Below, piece after piece: positions 6,361 through 8,110 of a stretch of DNA of 8,110 bases. Each line of letters starts with the position of its first letter. Positions within the stretch are counted from its first letter, which is position 1. Source of the stretch: Lachnospiraceae bacterium (GTDB lineage: Bacteria > Bacillota_A > Clostridia > Lachnospirales > Lachnospiraceae). The position numbers were made by a program, and so were the translations under genes. Location: positions 1 to 8,110 of the forward strand of contig JAFUEG010000264.1 of NCBI GenBank assembly GCA_017464045.1, written 5' to 3'. The notes under the pieces are model-generated. The model worked only from the letters and a program-made list of their open reading frames with translations, did no database searches and was not told the origin of the DNA.

Positions 6361-6391
6361 TTTCTAAATAGCAATTTTTTATGTAATTTTG
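6361..6391 (+). promoter_or_regulatory. Promoter for the alkaline phosphatase gene
   Basis: TAATTTTG (6384-6391) is an exact TAnnTTTG -7 box. A TTTC at 6361-6364, one base off TTTG, sits 19 bp upstream, at the expected -33 spacing. The ATG is 21 bp after the -7 box. This is the best-formed promoter in the window. I see no convincing Pho-box. Confidence 0.65.
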
Positions 6392-6412
6392 TATAACATA
6401 AAATAAGAGACA

Positions 6413-8110
6413 ATGAAAAAGATTTTTTTTATATCTATATGTGTATTTCTGTATACAGGAAATGTAAAGAGTGCTAAAGATGATTTCAATAATGTAAAGC
6501 CGGTCCGTAATGTTATTTTGATGATACCAGATGGAACACCATATAGTATTCTGTCTGTTACACGCTGGACAAATTGGTATAAAGATCATAATAAAACAAA
6601 TCTCAGTATTGATCCTTATTTGTGTGGTTTTATAAGCAGCAATACAGCAGTAGGACCAATTGCTGATTCGGGTTCGTCAACATCATGCTATGTCAGCGGT
6701 CATGTACAGCCTACAGGCTTTATAGGTACTTATTCTCCTGATTTTGGTGATAAAAATTTAGAATTCATAGATGGCAAGAAAGCTTATGGTCCGGTAGCCA
6801 ATGTATTTGAGGCAGCCCACCAACTCAAGGGCAAGAGTACAGGACTTGTTGCTACTGTTAGTTTTACTCATGCTACTCCAGCTGACTGCAGCGCCCACTA
6901 TTATAAAAGAAGCAAAACTGATATCATAGCAACTCAAATAGTGCATAATAACTTTGATGTAGTTCTTTCAAGTGGTAACAAAGATTTGAGTAATGAGAAT
7001 GAACAATATCTCAAAGATAATGGCTATGATGTTGTTCGCAATGATATCGAGGCAATGCGCCGAAGTACAAACAACAAATTATGGGCTCTTTTTCACAGAG
7101 AACAGATGCCTTATGATTTTGACAGAGATGTAAACAAGGATCCTTCACTGGCAGAAATGACAGAGATAGCTATCAATAAACTCAACAAAAATAAAAAAGG
7201 ATTTTTTCTCATGGTAGAAGGAAGTATGATAGATTTTTCTTCTCATGATAATGATCCTTCTGGTATGCTTTCTGAATACAGCGCATTTGAAAAAGCTTGC
7301 GAGGTAGCCGTTGAATTTGCTAAAAAGGACGGCAATACTACAGTGATAGTTATTCCAGATCATAATTGTGGAGGTATGACAATAGGCAAATATCATCTTA
7401 AAAGTTATACGGCTCTGAATTATGAAGATATATTTGGAGGAATAGCTAAGTTTACCCGTACTACTGAAGGTATGATAAAGTTACTGAACAGTAATCCTTA
7501 TACAGAGGTTCAAAACCTGTTTAAAAAATATATGGGTTTTGAATTAACAGATAAGGAACTGGATAATTTATATCATTGTGTTGATTATAAACAGAGTCCT
7601 CTTCCAAAAGAAGTCCGTAATTTGAAGCCTGAGGCAACATGGCATAATTCAAGTTTCAGTGCTTTTATTTCTCATGTCATTGCCGACCATACACCTTTTG
7701 GCTTTAGTAGTGATACCCATACAGGCGAAGATGTATTTTTAGCTGTTATGAATCCAAATAATCAGGTACCCGCAGGCTATCATACTAATGTAGAACTGAG
7801 TCATTATATTCAGTCACTGATAGGTATGAATGGAAAAATGGATGCTTTTTCTGACAATATATTTGCCCGTCACGACGAAGTATTTACGGAATATGAAACG
7901 ATTATAAACGAAAATAAGGAAAATAAATATTTTCCCACTTTGACCGTAAAAAATCCAAAAAATGGCAAATCACTAACTATTTATGCACAAACCAGTAAGG
8001 TAGAGTTATCTGAGCATAATAAAACAAAAACTATTAAACTGCCTTCTGTAGCTATATATGTAGATAAAACTAACTTATTCTATTTACCCAAAAACTTAGT
8101 CAATTATTTA
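6413..8110 (+). CDS. Secreted alkaline phosphatase family protein (3' end outside window)
   Basis: This should be a periplasmic or exported metal-dependent phosphomonoesterase; 566 residues are visible and the frame is open at the window end. It begins with a signal peptide (MKKIFFISICVFLYTG, likely cut after Ala21). Alkaline phosphatase blocks follow in order: first metal Asp40 in LMIPDGTP (34 to 43 region), nucleophile Ser86 in ADSGSSTS, THATPAD with His153 and Thr155, FFLMVEGSMIDFSSH with Glu269, Asp274 and His278, VIPDHNCGG with Asp316 and His317, and THTGEDV with His436. So the ligand set is complete, although several surrounding residues differ from the PhoA type (PDGT for GDGM, DSGSS for DSAAS, PDH for ADH). 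Residues ~505-566 form a strand-rich tail ending near KTNLFYLPKNLVNYL, probably close to the true C-terminus. It stands alone with its own promoter. Substrate and phosphate regulation cannot be told. Confidence 0.92.
   Translation, partial: MKKIFFISICVFLYTGNVKSAKDDFNNVKPVRNVILMIPDGTPYSILSVTRWTNWYKDHNKTNLSIDPYLCGFISSNTAVGPIADSGSSTSCYVSGHVQPTGFIGTYSPDFGDKNLEFIDGKKAYGPVANVFEAAHQLKGKSTGLVATVSFTHATPADCSAHYYKRSKTDIIATQIVHNNFDVVLSSGNKDLSNENEQYLKDNGYDVVRNDIEAMRRSTNNKLWALFHREQMPYDFDRDVNKDPSLAEMTEIAINKLNKNKKGFFLMVEGSMIDFSSHDNDPSGMLSEYSAFEKACEVAVEFAKKDGNTTVIVIPDHNCGGMTIGKYHLKSYTALNYEDIFGGIAKFTRTTEGMIKLLNSNPYTEVQNLFKKYMGFELTDKELDNLYHCVDYKQSPLPKEVRNLKPEATWHNSSFSAFISHVIADHTPFGFSSDTHTGEDVFLAVMNPNNQVPAGYHTNVELSHYIQSLIGMNGKMDAFSDNIFARHDEVFTEYETIINENKENKYFPTLTVKNPKNGKSLTIYAQTSKVELSEHNKTKTIKLPSVAIYVDKTNLFYLPKNLVNYL

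Overview
The window looks like chromosomal DNA from a Bacteroidales bacterium, most likely Prevotella- or Bacteroides-like. The evidence is AT-rich DNA, several TAnnTTTG promoter -7 boxes (the Bacteroidetes sigma-ABfr type) upstream of genes, a DUF4294 protein (a family known from Bacteroidetes), and envelope proteins typical of that phylum. The genus is inferred, not shown.

Layout: (1) 1-450, the 3' end of a water channel gene (aqpZ, +). (2) 501-1115, a secreted DUF4294 protein (-), convergent with aqpZ; both end at one symmetrical hairpin. (3) 1251-3254, a large secreted protein with N-terminal helix-hairpin-helix motifs and a beta-barrel-like body (+). (4) 3309-4085, a radical SAM protein of the COG0731 type (+). 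(5) 4086-4357, a non-coding stretch with a strong hairpin and three copies of a palindromic GCAGGCCT unit spaced exactly 22 bp apart. (6) 4358-5365, nadA, quinolinate synthase (+). (7) 5400-5945, a SpoU/TrmH-family RNA methyltransferase (-), convergent with nadA, whose stop codon lies in the loop of the shared hairpin. (8) 5946-6412, a very AT-rich intergenic stretch between divergent genes, with a cluster of DnaA-box-like 9-mers. (9) 6413 to the window end, a secreted alkaline phosphatase-family enzyme (+), open at its 3' end.

The genes do not form one pathway. They are mostly single housekeeping and envelope genes with their own promoters and hairpin ends: water transport, de novo NAD synthesis (nadA; nadB and nadC are not in the window), RNA methylation, phosphate-ester hydrolysis, and three proteins of unknown function. 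The most notable non-coding signals are the 5981-6360 region, a candidate replication origin or DnaA-regulated divergent promoter region, and the 22-bp-spaced palindromic ladder before nadA. I found no tRNA, rRNA, insertion sequence, CRISPR array or prophage gene.
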